Assembly (NCBI GenBank): GCA_028284765.1
Contig: JANQRA010000012.1
Coordinates: 58,082-122,081, forward strand
Reading direction: 5' to 3'
From: Acidimicrobiia bacterium
GTDB taxonomy: Bacteria; Actinomycetota; Acidimicrobiia; Spongiisociales; ZC4RG35
Length of the DNA stretch: 64,000 bases
How positions within the stretch are numbered: the stretch's first letter is position 1; every line of letters begins with the position of its first letter. The notes beneath the pieces are model-generated. The model saw only the letters and a list, made by a program, of their open reading frames with translations, did not search any database and had not been told where the DNA came from. A program made the position numbers and the translations under genes. Shown here piece by piece: positions 1-7,663 of the stretch.

Positions 1-9
1 CGTAAACCC

Positions 10-747
10 TCACAGAACGGACAAGAAGCGGTTCACTCGTTCGGCGATGATGTCCGGTCTTTCCATTGGCAGGAAGTGCCCAGAGTCGGGGACGAACTCC
101 ACTCCCGCTCTTCGAAACTGGGCCGCCTGGGCACGTGCGAAGGGCTCGTCAATCGTGTCTGAGCTCTCGCCATACATGAGCAGGACCGGGACTTCGATCG
201 ACGGGAGCAGCTCCCAGGTCGCATGGGCCGTAGACCCTCGATACACATCGGCCTCGACTTCAGCGGCGCAGGCGATCTCCACCGGACCTTCACCCAGCCA
301 TCCACCTTCCAGATATCCGTCAAGTGCGTCAGGATGCCACTCCGCAAAGGCCTCCTTCTCCAGGAAGTTCGCCCTCGCCTCCTCGCGACTCGAGAAGGAT
401 GCCTTCCGCTTCAATGCGACTTCGGCCATTGGGGTGGGCCATCGGCCAAACGGAGGAGGGAAGACGATGGGCTCGACCAGAATCAGTGCCTTGAACCTCG
501 ATGGATCGGCTGCCTGAGCCATAGCCAACGCTGCAGCCCCCATCGAGTGCCCGACTCCGACTCCCCCCGGCTCCGTGACTGCCAGGACGTGCTCGCCAAA
601 TGACTTCCAATCGATCGGGAGCTCAACCGCAGGACCTTGCCCGTGGCCCGGATGGTCGAAAGCCGCTACCTCGGTCTCGATCGACTCGAATACCGGCCGC
701 CAGACCAGACCGCAGAAGCTGGTGGCGTGTGAGAAGTAGACAACCAT
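10..747 (-). CDS. alpha/beta hydrolase
   Basis: 245-residue alpha/beta-hydrolase fold protein. The nucleophile elbow GHSMG lies near residues 66-70, a candidate acidic residue sits in the MYGESSDTID segment, and the catalytic His is in DSGHFLPMERP near the C-terminus, where the family normally has it. There is no signal peptide, so it should be cytoplasmic. The substrate is unknown; esterase, lactonase and haloperoxidase-like members share this layout. A TAGCCT box ends 9 bases before the ATG on the minus strand, which suggests a leaderless mRNA. It is divergent from the pyruvate phosphate dikinase gene. The fold is certain; the function is not. Confidence 0.85.
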   Translation of the reverse strand: MVVYFSHATSFCGLVWRPVFESIETEVAAFDHPGHGQGPAVELPIDWKSFGEHVLAVTEPGGVGVGHSMGAAALAMAQAADPSRFKALILVEPIVFPPPFGRWPTPMAEVALKRKASFSSREEARANFLEKEAFAEWHPDALDGYLEGGWLGEGPVEIACAAEVEADVYRGSTAHATWELLPSIEVPVLLMYGESSDTIDEPFARAQAAQFRRAGVEFVPDSGHFLPMERPDIIAERVNRFLSVL

Positions 748-820
748 GGCTCGGCGAGGCTAACCAAAGAACGGAAGATGTTTCGGCCCTGTCGAATGGT
801 CGATTTGGCCCTCAGATTGG

Positions 821-850
821 TACGTTGTCGCCTGAGAGGAGACGACACTG
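821..850 (+). promoter_or_regulatory. ppdK -10 box, Shine-Dalgarno and CTG start
   Basis: A TACGTT box (821-826) is followed by GAGGAG (836-841), six bases, and CTG (848-850). In this frame a TGA lies at 833-835 and there is no ATG, GTG or TTG before the conserved PPDK N-terminus begins. The start is therefore decided by the ribosome-binding site, with only a 12-15 base leader if the -10 box is right. Confidence 0.6.
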
Positions 851-3442
851 AAACAGCTCTACGACTTCGAACAAGGCGACAGCTCACAGCCCGACCTACT
901 TGGCGGGAAGGGAGCCGGGCTTGCCGAGATGACATCGCTCGACCTTCCGGTCCCACCGGGTTTCACCATCACGACCGAGGTGTGCCGTCAGGTGATCGAT
1001 ACCGGAGAAATCCCGCCCGGCCTATGGGAGGAAGTAGACGCAGCAATCGAGCGTCTGGAAGCGAAGACCGGCAGGAGCTACGGATCAGGCCCGGTCCCGA
1101 TCTTGCTATCTGTCCGATCGGGAGCGAAGTTCTCCATGCCAGGGATGATGGACAGCATCCTCAACATCGGCATCAACGACGAGGTGCTCGAATCGCTCAT
1201 TTCGTGGTCGGGTGATCCCCACTTCGCGTGGGACGCATATCGACGATTCGTTCAGATGTACGGGGATGTCGTGCTTGGAGTCTCCGACCACCTCTTCCAG
1301 GAGGTCCTCACTGAGCTGCGGAGGGATCGAGGGGTAACTGACGACTCGAAACTGAAACTGGAAGATCTGCAGAGCGCGACCCACCGATTCAAGGCGATCA
1401 TCGAGGAACACCGACCGGGTGAGCTACCGACCGATCCCCGAGAGCAAATCAGAGGAGCGATCACCGCAGTCTTCGACTCCTGGACCAATCGCAGGGCCAT
1501 CGACTACCGCCGGCTCAACGGCATCCCGGACGACCTCGGAACAGCGTGCAACGTTCAGATGATGGTGTTCGGCGACTTGGGCGAGGACTCCGGCACAGGA
1601 GTTTGCTTCACCCGAGATCCGTCAACCGGACAGCGCGTCTCTTTCGGCGACTACCTCCAGCAGGCCCAAGGTGAGGATGTGGTTGCGGGCATCCGAAACA
1701 CGGTCAGTTTGGATGATCTCGCAGAGCTTCATCCGGAGTGTCACGGCGAGCTAATCGAGATCATGGAAGGACTCGAGACTCACTATCGCGACATGTGCGA
1801 CATTGAGTTCACGATCGAAAAGGACACCCTCTACATCCTTCAGGCGCGCATCGGTAAGCGCACAGCGGAGGCTGCCGTTCGGCTTGCGGTGACGATGGCA
1901 GACGAAGGGCTCATCGACAGAGCGACAGCGATTCGGAGAGTGAACCCTGCATCCTTGGAACAACTGCATCGCCCCAAGATCGACCAGGCCAAGGCACCAA
2001 GCCCCCTCGTTAGAGGCGTGGCTGCTTCGCCTGGTGCGGCGACGGGCAAAGTCGTGTTCACCTCGGACGATGCCGTTGAGTTCGCCAAGGCTGGTGAGCC
2101 ATGCCTCCTGGTGCGGCCTGAGACAACACCCGACGACATCCATGGAATGGCTGCAGCGACCGGAATCCTCACGTCTCAGGGTGGAAAGACCTCTCACGCG
2201 GCAGTGGTAGCTCGAGGAATGGGCAAGCCAGCGGTCACTGGAGCGGCCGAACTCACCGTTGACGTGATCAACGGCATCGCTTCGTACGGCGACATCGACA
2301 TCTCCCAAGGGGACGTCATAACAATCGACGGCACGACCGGTGCGGTCTATCCCCAGCAGGTCGACCTGATCGACCCTGAACAGCTACCGGAGTTGCGAAC
2401 CCTCCTCGAATGGGCTGACGAGATCAAGGGCATGGATGTGCGCGCCAATGCCGACACGCCCGAAGATGCTGCGGAAGCTCGTCGTCTGGGTGCCGTTGGC
2501 ATCGGTCTGGCTCGAACCGAGCACATGTTCCTCGGCGAGCGGCTCGAGGTGGTTCAGCAGATAATCCTCAGCGGTCCGGGTGAGGAACGCCAGGAGGCTC
2601 TTGCCGAACTCGAGCGTCTCCAGGTACAGGATTTCGAAGGGCTTCTCGAAGCAATGGACGGATTGCCGGTAGTCATCCGGCTCCTCGATCCCCCTCTGCA
2701 CGAGTTCTTGCCATCTCGTTTGGAACTGGGCCAGGAAGCGTTGGTGCGAGTTCGGGCGGGCCGGCCGATCGACGACCTTCAAGCGATGTCGGAACAAGTC
2801 GCGCGTTGGGAGGAGGACAATCCCATGCTCGGTCTCCGCGGGGTTCGACTCGGGCTGATGCTCGACCAGCTCTACCTGATGCAAGTGAGAGCAGCCGTCA
2901 CCGCGTATGACCGCAGGGTGGCTGATGGCGGCTCACCCAAGTTGGAGATCATGATCCCCCTGGTGGCGGCCACCGAGGAGCTCAAGCGGATGCGGCAGAT
3001 GATCGACCCTGAAATCGGAGACCGTCCGATTGCGGTGGGGACGATGATCGAGCTTCCGCGTGCCGCTCTCACAGCCGGGCACATCGCCGAGGTTGCGGAC
3101 TTCTTCTCATTCGGGACCAACGACCTGACACAGATGACATACGGTCTGAGCCGTGATGACGCAGAAGGTTTGTTCCTGCGGGCATACATCGACAGGGGCA
3201 TTCTGGACAGCGACCCGTTCCAAACACTCGATGTGCGTGGTGTCGGAAGACTCGTGAGGGTCGCCACCGAGGAGGGCAGGGAGACGAACCCTGAGCTAAC
3301 CGTCGGAGTCTGTGGAGAGCATGGTGGTGACCCAGCGACGATCAAGTTCGTGAAGAGCCTTGGTCTGGATTACGTGTCATGTAGCCCGCCACGAGTGGAA
3401 GGCGCGCGGCTAGCAGCTGCCCAAGCCGAGTTAGCCGACTAG
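848..3442 (+). CDS. ppdK: pyruvate, phosphate dikinase (CTG start)
   Basis: 864 residues when begun at CTG 848. PPDK interconverts pyruvate + ATP + Pi with PEP + AMP + PPi. Codons 848-928 encode the family's N-terminal phosphate-loop region, ending GGKGAGLAEM, so the first ATG at 929 would remove conserved sequence. The N-terminal ATP-grasp half has the MDSILNIG motif. The swivelling phosphohistidine domain has GGKTSHAAVVARG with catalytic His near residue 450. The C-terminal PEP/pyruvate barrel has VGVCGEHGGD with catalytic Cys near residue 822. Length fits the family (about 870-900). The 3' end overlaps the convergent GTPase gene by 12 bases. The enzyme links PPi to PEP metabolism, in keeping with the membrane pyrophosphatase at 20.7 kb. 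Confidence 0.95.
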   Translation: MKQLYDFEQGDSSQPDLLGGKGAGLAEMTSLDLPVPPGFTITTEVCRQVIDTGEIPPGLWEEVDAAIERLEAKTGRSYGSGPVPILLSVRSGAKFSMPGMMDSILNIGINDEVLESLISWSGDPHFAWDAYRRFVQMYGDVVLGVSDHLFQEVLTELRRDRGVTDDSKLKLEDLQSATHRFKAIIEEHRPGELPTDPREQIRGAITAVFDSWTNRRAIDYRRLNGIPDDLGTACNVQMMVFGDLGEDSGTGVCFTRDPSTGQRVSFGDYLQQAQGEDVVAGIRNTVSLDDLAELHPECHGELIEIMEGLETHYRDMCDIEFTIEKDTLYILQARIGKRTAEAAVRLAVTMADEGLIDRATAIRRVNPASLEQLHRPKIDQAKAPSPLVRGVAASPGAATGKVVFTSDDAVEFAKAGEPCLLVRPETTPDDIHGMAAATGILTSQGGKTSHAAVVARGMGKPAVTGAAELTVDVINGIASYGDIDISQGDVITIDGTTGAVYPQQVDLIDPEQLPELRTLLEWADEIKGMDVRANADTPEDAAEARRLGAVGIGLARTEHMFLGERLEVVQQIILSGPGEERQEALAELERLQVQDFEGLLEAMDGLPVVIRLLDPPLHEFLPSRLELGQEALVRVRAGRPIDDLQAMSEQVARWEEDNPMLGLRGVRLGLMLDQLYLMQVRAAVTAYDRRVADGGSPKLEIMIPLVAATEELKRMRQMIDPEIGDRPIAVGTMIELPRAALTAGHIAEVADFFSFGTNDLTQMTYGLSRDDAEGLFLRAYIDRGILDSDPFQTLDVRGVGRLVRVATEEGRETNPELTVGVCGEHGGDPATIKFVKSLGLDYVSCSPPRVEGARLAAAQAELAD

Positions 3443-4126
3443 ACGGGCTACCTCTTCGAGGACTCCGTCCACACCCTCACCGGTGGTGGCGGTCGTGGAC
3501 AACACCTTTGCGTCTTTGCGCTCTGCGGCCTCACGCAATGCACGCCTGACGTCGTCGCCCCCTGGCCGATCACCCTTGTTCACCACGAAAAGGTCGGCCA
3601 CCTCCACGACGCCCGCTTTGTCAGCTTGGACGTGGTCTCCCCAGGACGGTCCGACCACCAGGACCACTGCGTCTGCGAGATTCATCACCTCGACCTCGGA
3701 CTGTCCGACGCCCACAGTCTCGACCAACAACCAATCGAACCCGGCCTCGCCCATGAGATTCAGAACGTCAGCGGCGGCGGCGGCGAGACCTCCCAAGTGT
3801 CCTCGGGTGGCCATGGATCTGACGTAGACCCCGGGGTCACCGACGTGGTCCTGCATGCGTATTCGGTCGCCGAGAATCGCACCGCCGGTCAACGGACTGG
3901 ACGGATCGACTGCAAGCACCCCGACGGTCTCACCTCGATCTCGGATCAGGGTCACCAGCTCCGCAATGAGAGTCGACTTGCCAGCTCCCGGCGGTCCGGT
4001 GATACCAACAACAGGTGTCGTTGACACACGGCCGGGACCGGGCTCTCCGCCCTCGATACTCGATATGGCGAGCGCCAAGGCTTTGCGATCACCCGATCGG
4101 ACTCTGTCGAGGAGAGAAGCGTCCAC
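3431..4126 (-). CDS. MeaB/ArgK-type P-loop GTPase, short form
   Basis: 231 residues of the MeaB/ArgK G3E-related GTPase family, chaperones of adenosylcobalamin mutases and related metalloenzymes. Visible motifs: Walker A GITGPPGAGKST (residues 41-52), the switch region VDPSSPLTGGAILGDRIRM, ETVGVGQSEVEV as G3, and NKGD as G4. Family members are usually 300-340 residues; this protein stops shortly after the G domain, so the C-terminal dimerisation arm is missing. No frameshift is visible and the ORF ends in the convergent ppdK gene. It follows the NifU-C gene by 20 bases and is probably co-transcribed. No methylmalonyl-CoA mutase gene lies nearby, so the client protein is unknown. Confidence 0.85.
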   Translation of the reverse strand: MDASLLDRVRSGDRKALALAISSIEGGEPGPGRVSTTPVVGITGPPGAGKSTLIAELVTLIRDRGETVGVLAVDPSSPLTGGAILGDRIRMQDHVGDPGVYVRSMATRGHLGGLAAAAADVLNLMGEAGFDWLLVETVGVGQSEVEVMNLADAVVLVVGPSWGDHVQADKAGVVEVADLFVVNKGDRPGGDDVRRALREAAERKDAKVLSTTATTGEGVDGVLEEVARLVG

Positions 4127-4146
4127 AGGGGGAGGCTACGGGCTGG

Positions 4147-4479
4147 TCAGAGGGTTGGCAGGGAGATGCCGATGCCGTCTTCGGCGTCGTCGAGGCCTGG
4201 AGCGTCGGCGGAGGCGACGACCTCTCGAACACCAGGAACGCGATCTTTGAGGATCCTCTCGATACCGGCCTTGAGCGTCATCATCGAAAGGGGGCAGCCA
4301 CCACATGCGCCAACCATCTGAAGCTCGACCCGGCCTTCATCAGCACCGAGAAGCACGATGTCACCACCGTCGGCCTGGACGGCGGGACGAATGTACTCGA
4401 GCGCCTCGTTCAGCTTGTCGGCGTTGATCGGAACGTCCTCCACAGGAGGAGCAATCGTGACGGGAGTGGAATCAGACAT
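4147..4479 (-). CDS. NifU C-terminal-domain Fe-S scaffold/carrier
   Basis: 110 residues, a stand-alone NifU-C (NfuA-like) domain that carries a [4Fe-4S] cluster to target proteins. The ligand pair is in GACGGCP (Cys59 and Cys62), preceded by RPAVQADGGD, the family signature. It has no A-type N-terminal domain. A short AGGA precedes the ATG and a TACAAT box lies about 40 bases upstream at 4518-4523, so it is leadered. Co-oriented with the MeaB-like GTPase downstream, which suggests paired metallocentre maturation, though this is inference. Fe-S clients in the window include SdhB and NadA. Confidence 0.9.
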   Translation of the reverse strand: MSDSTPVTIAPPVEDVPINADKLNEALEYIRPAVQADGGDIVLLGADEGRVELQMVGACGGCPLSMMTLKAGIERILKDRVPGVREVVASADAPGLDDAEDGIGISLPTL

Positions 4480-4527
4480 CGCTTCCTAAAACAGCTTCTC
4501 GTTCGAGATTGTTCCGGATTGTAGGGC

Positions 4528-5778
4528 TCACGATCGGTGAATATCCGCACCAAGCGAAGCCAACCGCCCAACGAAGTCCTCATACCCCCGGTCTATGTGC
4601 GTTGGGTCGGATACCTCGGTCCTCCCCTCAGCTGCAAGACCAGCCAGCACCAATGCGGCACCAGCACGTATGTCGGGAGCAAGGACCGGACATCCAGAAA
4701 GGGCCGGAACACCACGAATCACGGCGTGTTGGGCCTCGATCGAGATATCAGCGCCCATTCGCGCCAACTCCCCTACGTATCTGTATCGGGCGTCGTAGAG
4801 ATTCTCGGTTATGACCGAGGTGCCAGCAGCCAGCGACAGAAGAGCGACCATTTGGGGCTGCATGTCCGTGTGGAAGCCGGGATATGGAAGCGTGGCGAAG
4901 TCCACGGCCGATGGGCGGTCCGGACCACTGACCCGAAGCCACCCGTCGCCTCGATCGACGTCACATCCAGAATCGGCCAGCTTGCTCAACTCCATTCGAA
5001 GATGGTCGGGATGACAACCCGTCACAGTCACATCCCCGCCAGTGATTGCGGCGGCGACGGCATAGGTACCTGCCTCGAGCCTGTCGGGAATCACCTTGTG
5101 GTCAGCCGGCCGCAGACTCTCGACCCCGCTGATGTTGATGATGGACGTCCCCGCACCCTCGATCTGGGCGCCCATCGAGGTCAGCTGACCGATGAGATCT
5201 TCGATCTCTGGCTCGCGGGCGGCGTTGACGATCACCGTTTCACCTTCGGCCAGGACACCGGCGAGAAGGAGGTTCTCCGTTGCTCCGACGCTTGGGAACG
5301 GAAGCTCGATCTCAGTCCCTTTCAATCGACCGTCAATGGTCCCCACCAATTCTCCGTGGATGAGCTCAAACGAAGCCCCCATCTGCTCGAGACCATGCAT
5401 ATGCCACTCAATTGGCCTCGCCCCCAGATCGTCACCTCCTGGCAGGGCAACGCGGGCTTCCCCGCACCTTGCAAGCAGTGGCCCGAGCACGATGATCGAT
5501 GCGCGCATGGCTCGCACGAGTTCGATGGGTGCCTCCGGGAGTGGCTTGTCCGGTACGACGATCCAGAGTTCGTGGTGTCCGGCCTCCACCTTGCATCCGG
5601 TGTGCTCGAGCACCCTGGTCATCAATTCGACGTCGAGGATGGATGGGACGTTCGTGAGATGGTGACGGCCCGGAGCGAGCAGTGTTGCCACGATCTCCTT
5701 CAACACCGCGTTTTTTGCGCCAAGGGCGTTGACTGTCCCGGACAGCTTCCGGCCGCCCTCAACGATGATCTTCGACAT
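4528..5778 (-). CDS. murA: UDP-N-acetylglucosamine 1-carboxyvinyltransferase (MurA), Asp-type
   Basis: 416 residues. MurA transfers enolpyruvate from PEP to UDP-GlcNAc, the first committed step of peptidoglycan synthesis. The N-terminus carries the GAKNAVLK substrate-binding motif (residues 20-27). The catalytic loop, GGCTIGARP in E. coli, reads GGDDLGARP here, so the fosfomycin-reactive Cys is Asp at residue 116. Asp at this site occurs in mycobacterial and chlamydial MurA and is known to confer intrinsic fosfomycin resistance. A TAGATT box ends 9 bases before the ATG, indicating a leaderless transcript. Divergent from rpiB. Confidence 0.96.
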   Translation of the reverse strand: MSKIIVEGGRKLSGTVNALGAKNAVLKEIVATLLAPGRHHLTNVPSILDVELMTRVLEHTGCKVEAGHHELWIVVPDKPLPEAPIELVRAMRASIIVLGPLLARCGEARVALPGGDDLGARPIEWHMHGLEQMGASFELIHGELVGTIDGRLKGTEIELPFPSVGATENLLLAGVLAEGETVIVNAAREPEIEDLIGQLTSMGAQIEGAGTSIINISGVESLRPADHKVIPDRLEAGTYAVAAAITGGDVTVTGCHPDHLRMELSKLADSGCDVDRGDGWLRVSGPDRPSAVDFATLPYPGFHTDMQPQMVALLSLAAGTSVITENLYDARYRYVGELARMGADISIEAQHAVIRGVPALSGCPVLAPDIRAGAALVLAGLAAEGRTEVSDPTHIDRGYEDFVGRLASLGADIHRS

Positions 5779-5787
5779 TCGCAGCAG

Positions 5788-5850
5788 AATCTACCCGTGG
5801 GTCGGGCCAACTCCCGGTGACCGCTGAGTGGGCTGATTGGTGGCTACCCT
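5788..5850. promoter_or_regulatory. divergent leaderless promoters of murA and rpiB
   Basis: Both divergent genes have a TANNNT box exactly 9 bases from their ATG: TAGATT for murA (minus, about 5788-5793) and TACCCT for rpiB (plus, 5845-5850). Neither gene has a Shine-Dalgarno sequence. Transcription would begin at or within 1-3 bases of each start codon. Confidence 0.55.
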
Positions 5851-5859
5851 GCCGCCCCA

Positions 5860-6300
5860 ATGAGAATCGCAGTTGGATCTGACCATGCCGGGTACTCCTT
5901 GAAGGAGCATCTCTCTACATGGCTGGCCGAATCAGGACACGCCGTTTACGACCTGGGCACACACTCCGCGGATCCGGTCGACTATCCCGACTATGCCGCA
6001 GCCGTGGCTCAGGCCGTGCTCGACGGACGCGCCGACCGAGGGATCGTCGTTTGTGGGTCAGGGGCGGGAGCATCTATCGCTGCCAACAAGCTGACGGGAA
6101 TTCGAGCTGGCGTCGCTCATGACTCCTACACAGCGCATCAGATGGTCGAGCATGATGACGTCAACGTCCTCTGCCTGGGGTCGAGGGTGATCGGTCAGGC
6201 TCTCGCCGAAGACCTCGTGTCGACATTCATCGAGGCGAAGTTCAGCAGAGAGGACCGGCACGTCCGGCGTCTCGACAAGATTCGAGCGTTGGAGGCTTAG
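5860..6300 (+). CDS. rpiB: ribose-5-phosphate isomerase B
   Basis: 146 residues of the RpiB/LacAB family, which interconverts ribose 5-phosphate and ribulose 5-phosphate in the pentose phosphate pathway. It begins with the family-typical [12 protein letters not shown], has the active-site Cys in [14 protein letters not shown], and the phosphate-binding His/Arg in DSYTAHQM and the C-terminal RHVRR region. Length matches the family. It lacks a Shine-Dalgarno sequence and appears leaderless. The last four bases overlap the convergent TlpA-like gene. Confidence 0.96.
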   Translation: MRIAVGSDHAGYSLKEHLSTWLAESGHAVYDLGTHSADPVDYPDYAAAVAQAVLDGRADRGIVVCGSGAGASIAANKLTGIRAGVAHDSYTAHQMVEHDDVNVLCLGSRVIGQALAEDLVSTFIEAKFSREDRHVRRLDKIRALEA

Positions 6301-6956
6301 CCTCCGATACTGCGCTCGGCGAGGAGCTTCATGGTCTCGAGACCATTGATGCCGACCTCACCCGAGAAACGGCCCAGGTTGACGTTGTCTCCATCGAGGA
6401 CCGCGTAGAACGGTGTCCCACGCATCCCGTAGGCGAGCACCGCGCTCGAGTCGGCGTCATCCATGATGGTTGGAGCTGTCCAGCCTTCATCCTCCAGCCA
6501 ATCCTGCGGAGGCCAATTTGGACGAAGCTTGTTGGTGAGGACGGTGATCGCGTAGAGATCGACGTCGCTGCCCAGGCCGCCGTTATCAACCCAGTCCTGG
6601 ACTACAGGAACCTCGTTCTGACAGAACTGACACCAGTGTGCGAGGAATATGACGATCTTGGGTCGGCCATCGGCCTCGATAGCGACTGGCGTGTCGTTCC
6701 AGTCAGCACCACTGACCGAGGGTGCGGTGAATCCCAGGGCTGGATCGGCCGTAGACGGGTCGGCGAGGAACGGGAGGTTGTCGCCCTCCACCGTGACTTC
6801 CCCGAATCCGATTTCGTCGGCTAGACCGGTCTCTCCGGCGATCGAGAATGCCAATAACACGATGAGTGCGAGACCCACCAAGCCTCCGATGATCCACCAG
6901 AGACGGCTGTTGTTGGATTCAGGCTGTTTCTTCCTTGAAGCTGTTTTTGTTGACAT
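6297..6956 (-). CDS. membrane-anchored TlpA/DsbE-like thioredoxin
   Basis: 219 residues from the ATG at 6956, followed by the basic stretch TKTASRKK. One N-terminal membrane anchor spans about residues 19-40; the rest is an extracytoplasmic thioredoxin fold with the redox motif WCQFC (Cys109, Cys112) and a cis-Pro loop in RGTPFYAV. The family reduces or transfers disulfides outside the membrane, for example in cytochrome c maturation or as an oxidase partner. The upstream DsbB-like gene overlaps this one by 38 bases, so the two are translationally linked and probably form an oxidase/thiol-carrier pair. An upstream in-frame start at 6992 lies deeper inside dsbB and is less likely. Confidence 0.88.
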   Translation of the reverse strand: MSTKTASRKKQPESNNSRLWWIIGGLVGLALIVLLAFSIAGETGLADEIGFGEVTVEGDNLPFLADPSTADPALGFTAPSVSGADWNDTPVAIEADGRPKIVIFLAHWCQFCQNEVPVVQDWVDNGGLGSDVDLYAITVLTNKLRPNWPPQDWLEDEGWTAPTIMDDADSSAVLAYGMRGTPFYAVLDGDNVNLGRFSGEVGINGLETMKLLAERSIGG

Positions 6957-7464
6957 AGATACCAAGTAGGACGCTGATAACGATAAACGCACTCCCGGCC
7001 ATAAATGGGATGCTGATGAAGCCGAACACGTCGACGTACTTCGACGAACACGGATTGTTCAGGTCGCAACTGCCCCCTTCGAGCGCTGGAAAAGCTTGAA
7101 CCAGGTAGTGCCAAACCGAGATTCCGAGACCTACCAGAGACAACGGCAACGCGTAGTACTTGGCCGCCCAGTCTCTCCGGATCGCTCCAACCAGCAGGAC
7201 GACTGACAACGGATACATCGCAATTCGCTGGAACCAGCAGAGTCGACACGGCTCGAATCCGATCACCTCGGAGTAGATGAGGCTGCCGACCGTCGCCACA
7301 AAGGCGACCAACCATGCCAACCACAAAGCGCTTGGCCCAAGGATCTCGGCTACTTGTGGACCTTTGACCAGCCGCCACGCGAGCAAGCCAACAGCACCGG
7401 CCAAAGCCACCAACGAGAGGATGGCAACGAGGTTGTTGTAGACGAGGATGAGGTCCGCAGACAT
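6919..7464 (-). CDS. DsbB/BdbC-family disulfide oxidoreductase
   Basis: 181 residues if begun at the ATG at 7464; an extra 18 in-frame codons upstream have no family similarity. Four membrane helices are visible. The quinone-side pair is in EPCRLCWFQR (Cys73, Cys76) and the extracytoplasmic loop pair is Cys133/Cys139 in GGSCDLNNPC. The protein oxidises a partner thioredoxin-fold protein and passes electrons to quinone. A TAACGT box 13 bases before the chosen ATG supports that start. Its last 38 bases overlap the TlpA-like gene, the probable partner. Confidence 0.9.
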   Translation of the reverse strand: MSADLILVYNNLVAILSLVALAGAVGLLAWRLVKGPQVAEILGPSALWLAWLVAFVATVGSLIYSEVIGFEPCRLCWFQRIAMYPLSVVLLVGAIRRDWAAKYYALPLSLVGLGISVWHYLVQAFPALEGGSCDLNNPCSSKYVDVFGFISIPFMAGSAFIVISVLLGIYVNKNSFKEETA

Positions 7465-7525
7465 GGGTGTTGGGGGCGACGTTATCGTCGGACAGGACCA
7501 ACACACGGAAGCGCCCATACAACTA

Positions 7526-7601
7526 TGGCAGTCCCGACCGGATTCGAACCGGCGTTTCCGGCTTGAAAGGCCGGCGTCCTAGGCCTCTGGACGACGGGAC
7601 C
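7526..7601 (-). tRNA. tRNA-Glu (anticodon TTC)
   Basis: Cloverleaf on the minus strand, 76 bases including an encoded CCA. Acceptor GGTCCCG pairs with CGGGACT (one G-U at position 1), the anticodon stem CCGGC/GCCGG closes the loop CTTTCAA (anticodon UUC), and the T arm contains GGTTCGAATCC. Reads GAA and probably GAG. It stands alone between dsbB and the HupE-like gene; a second Glu isoacceptor lies at 23.0 kb. Confidence 0.95.
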
Positions 7602-7663
7602 GGGTACGGGTCAAAGGTTACGCTGGCTGGGACACTCATCCCAACTCTCAGAGCGCGAATTCT

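Noticed and set aside
4537..5820. 427-codon ORF on the plus strand
   Set aside because: It is antisense to murA, which has full-length family similarity. The translation has no recognisable domain.
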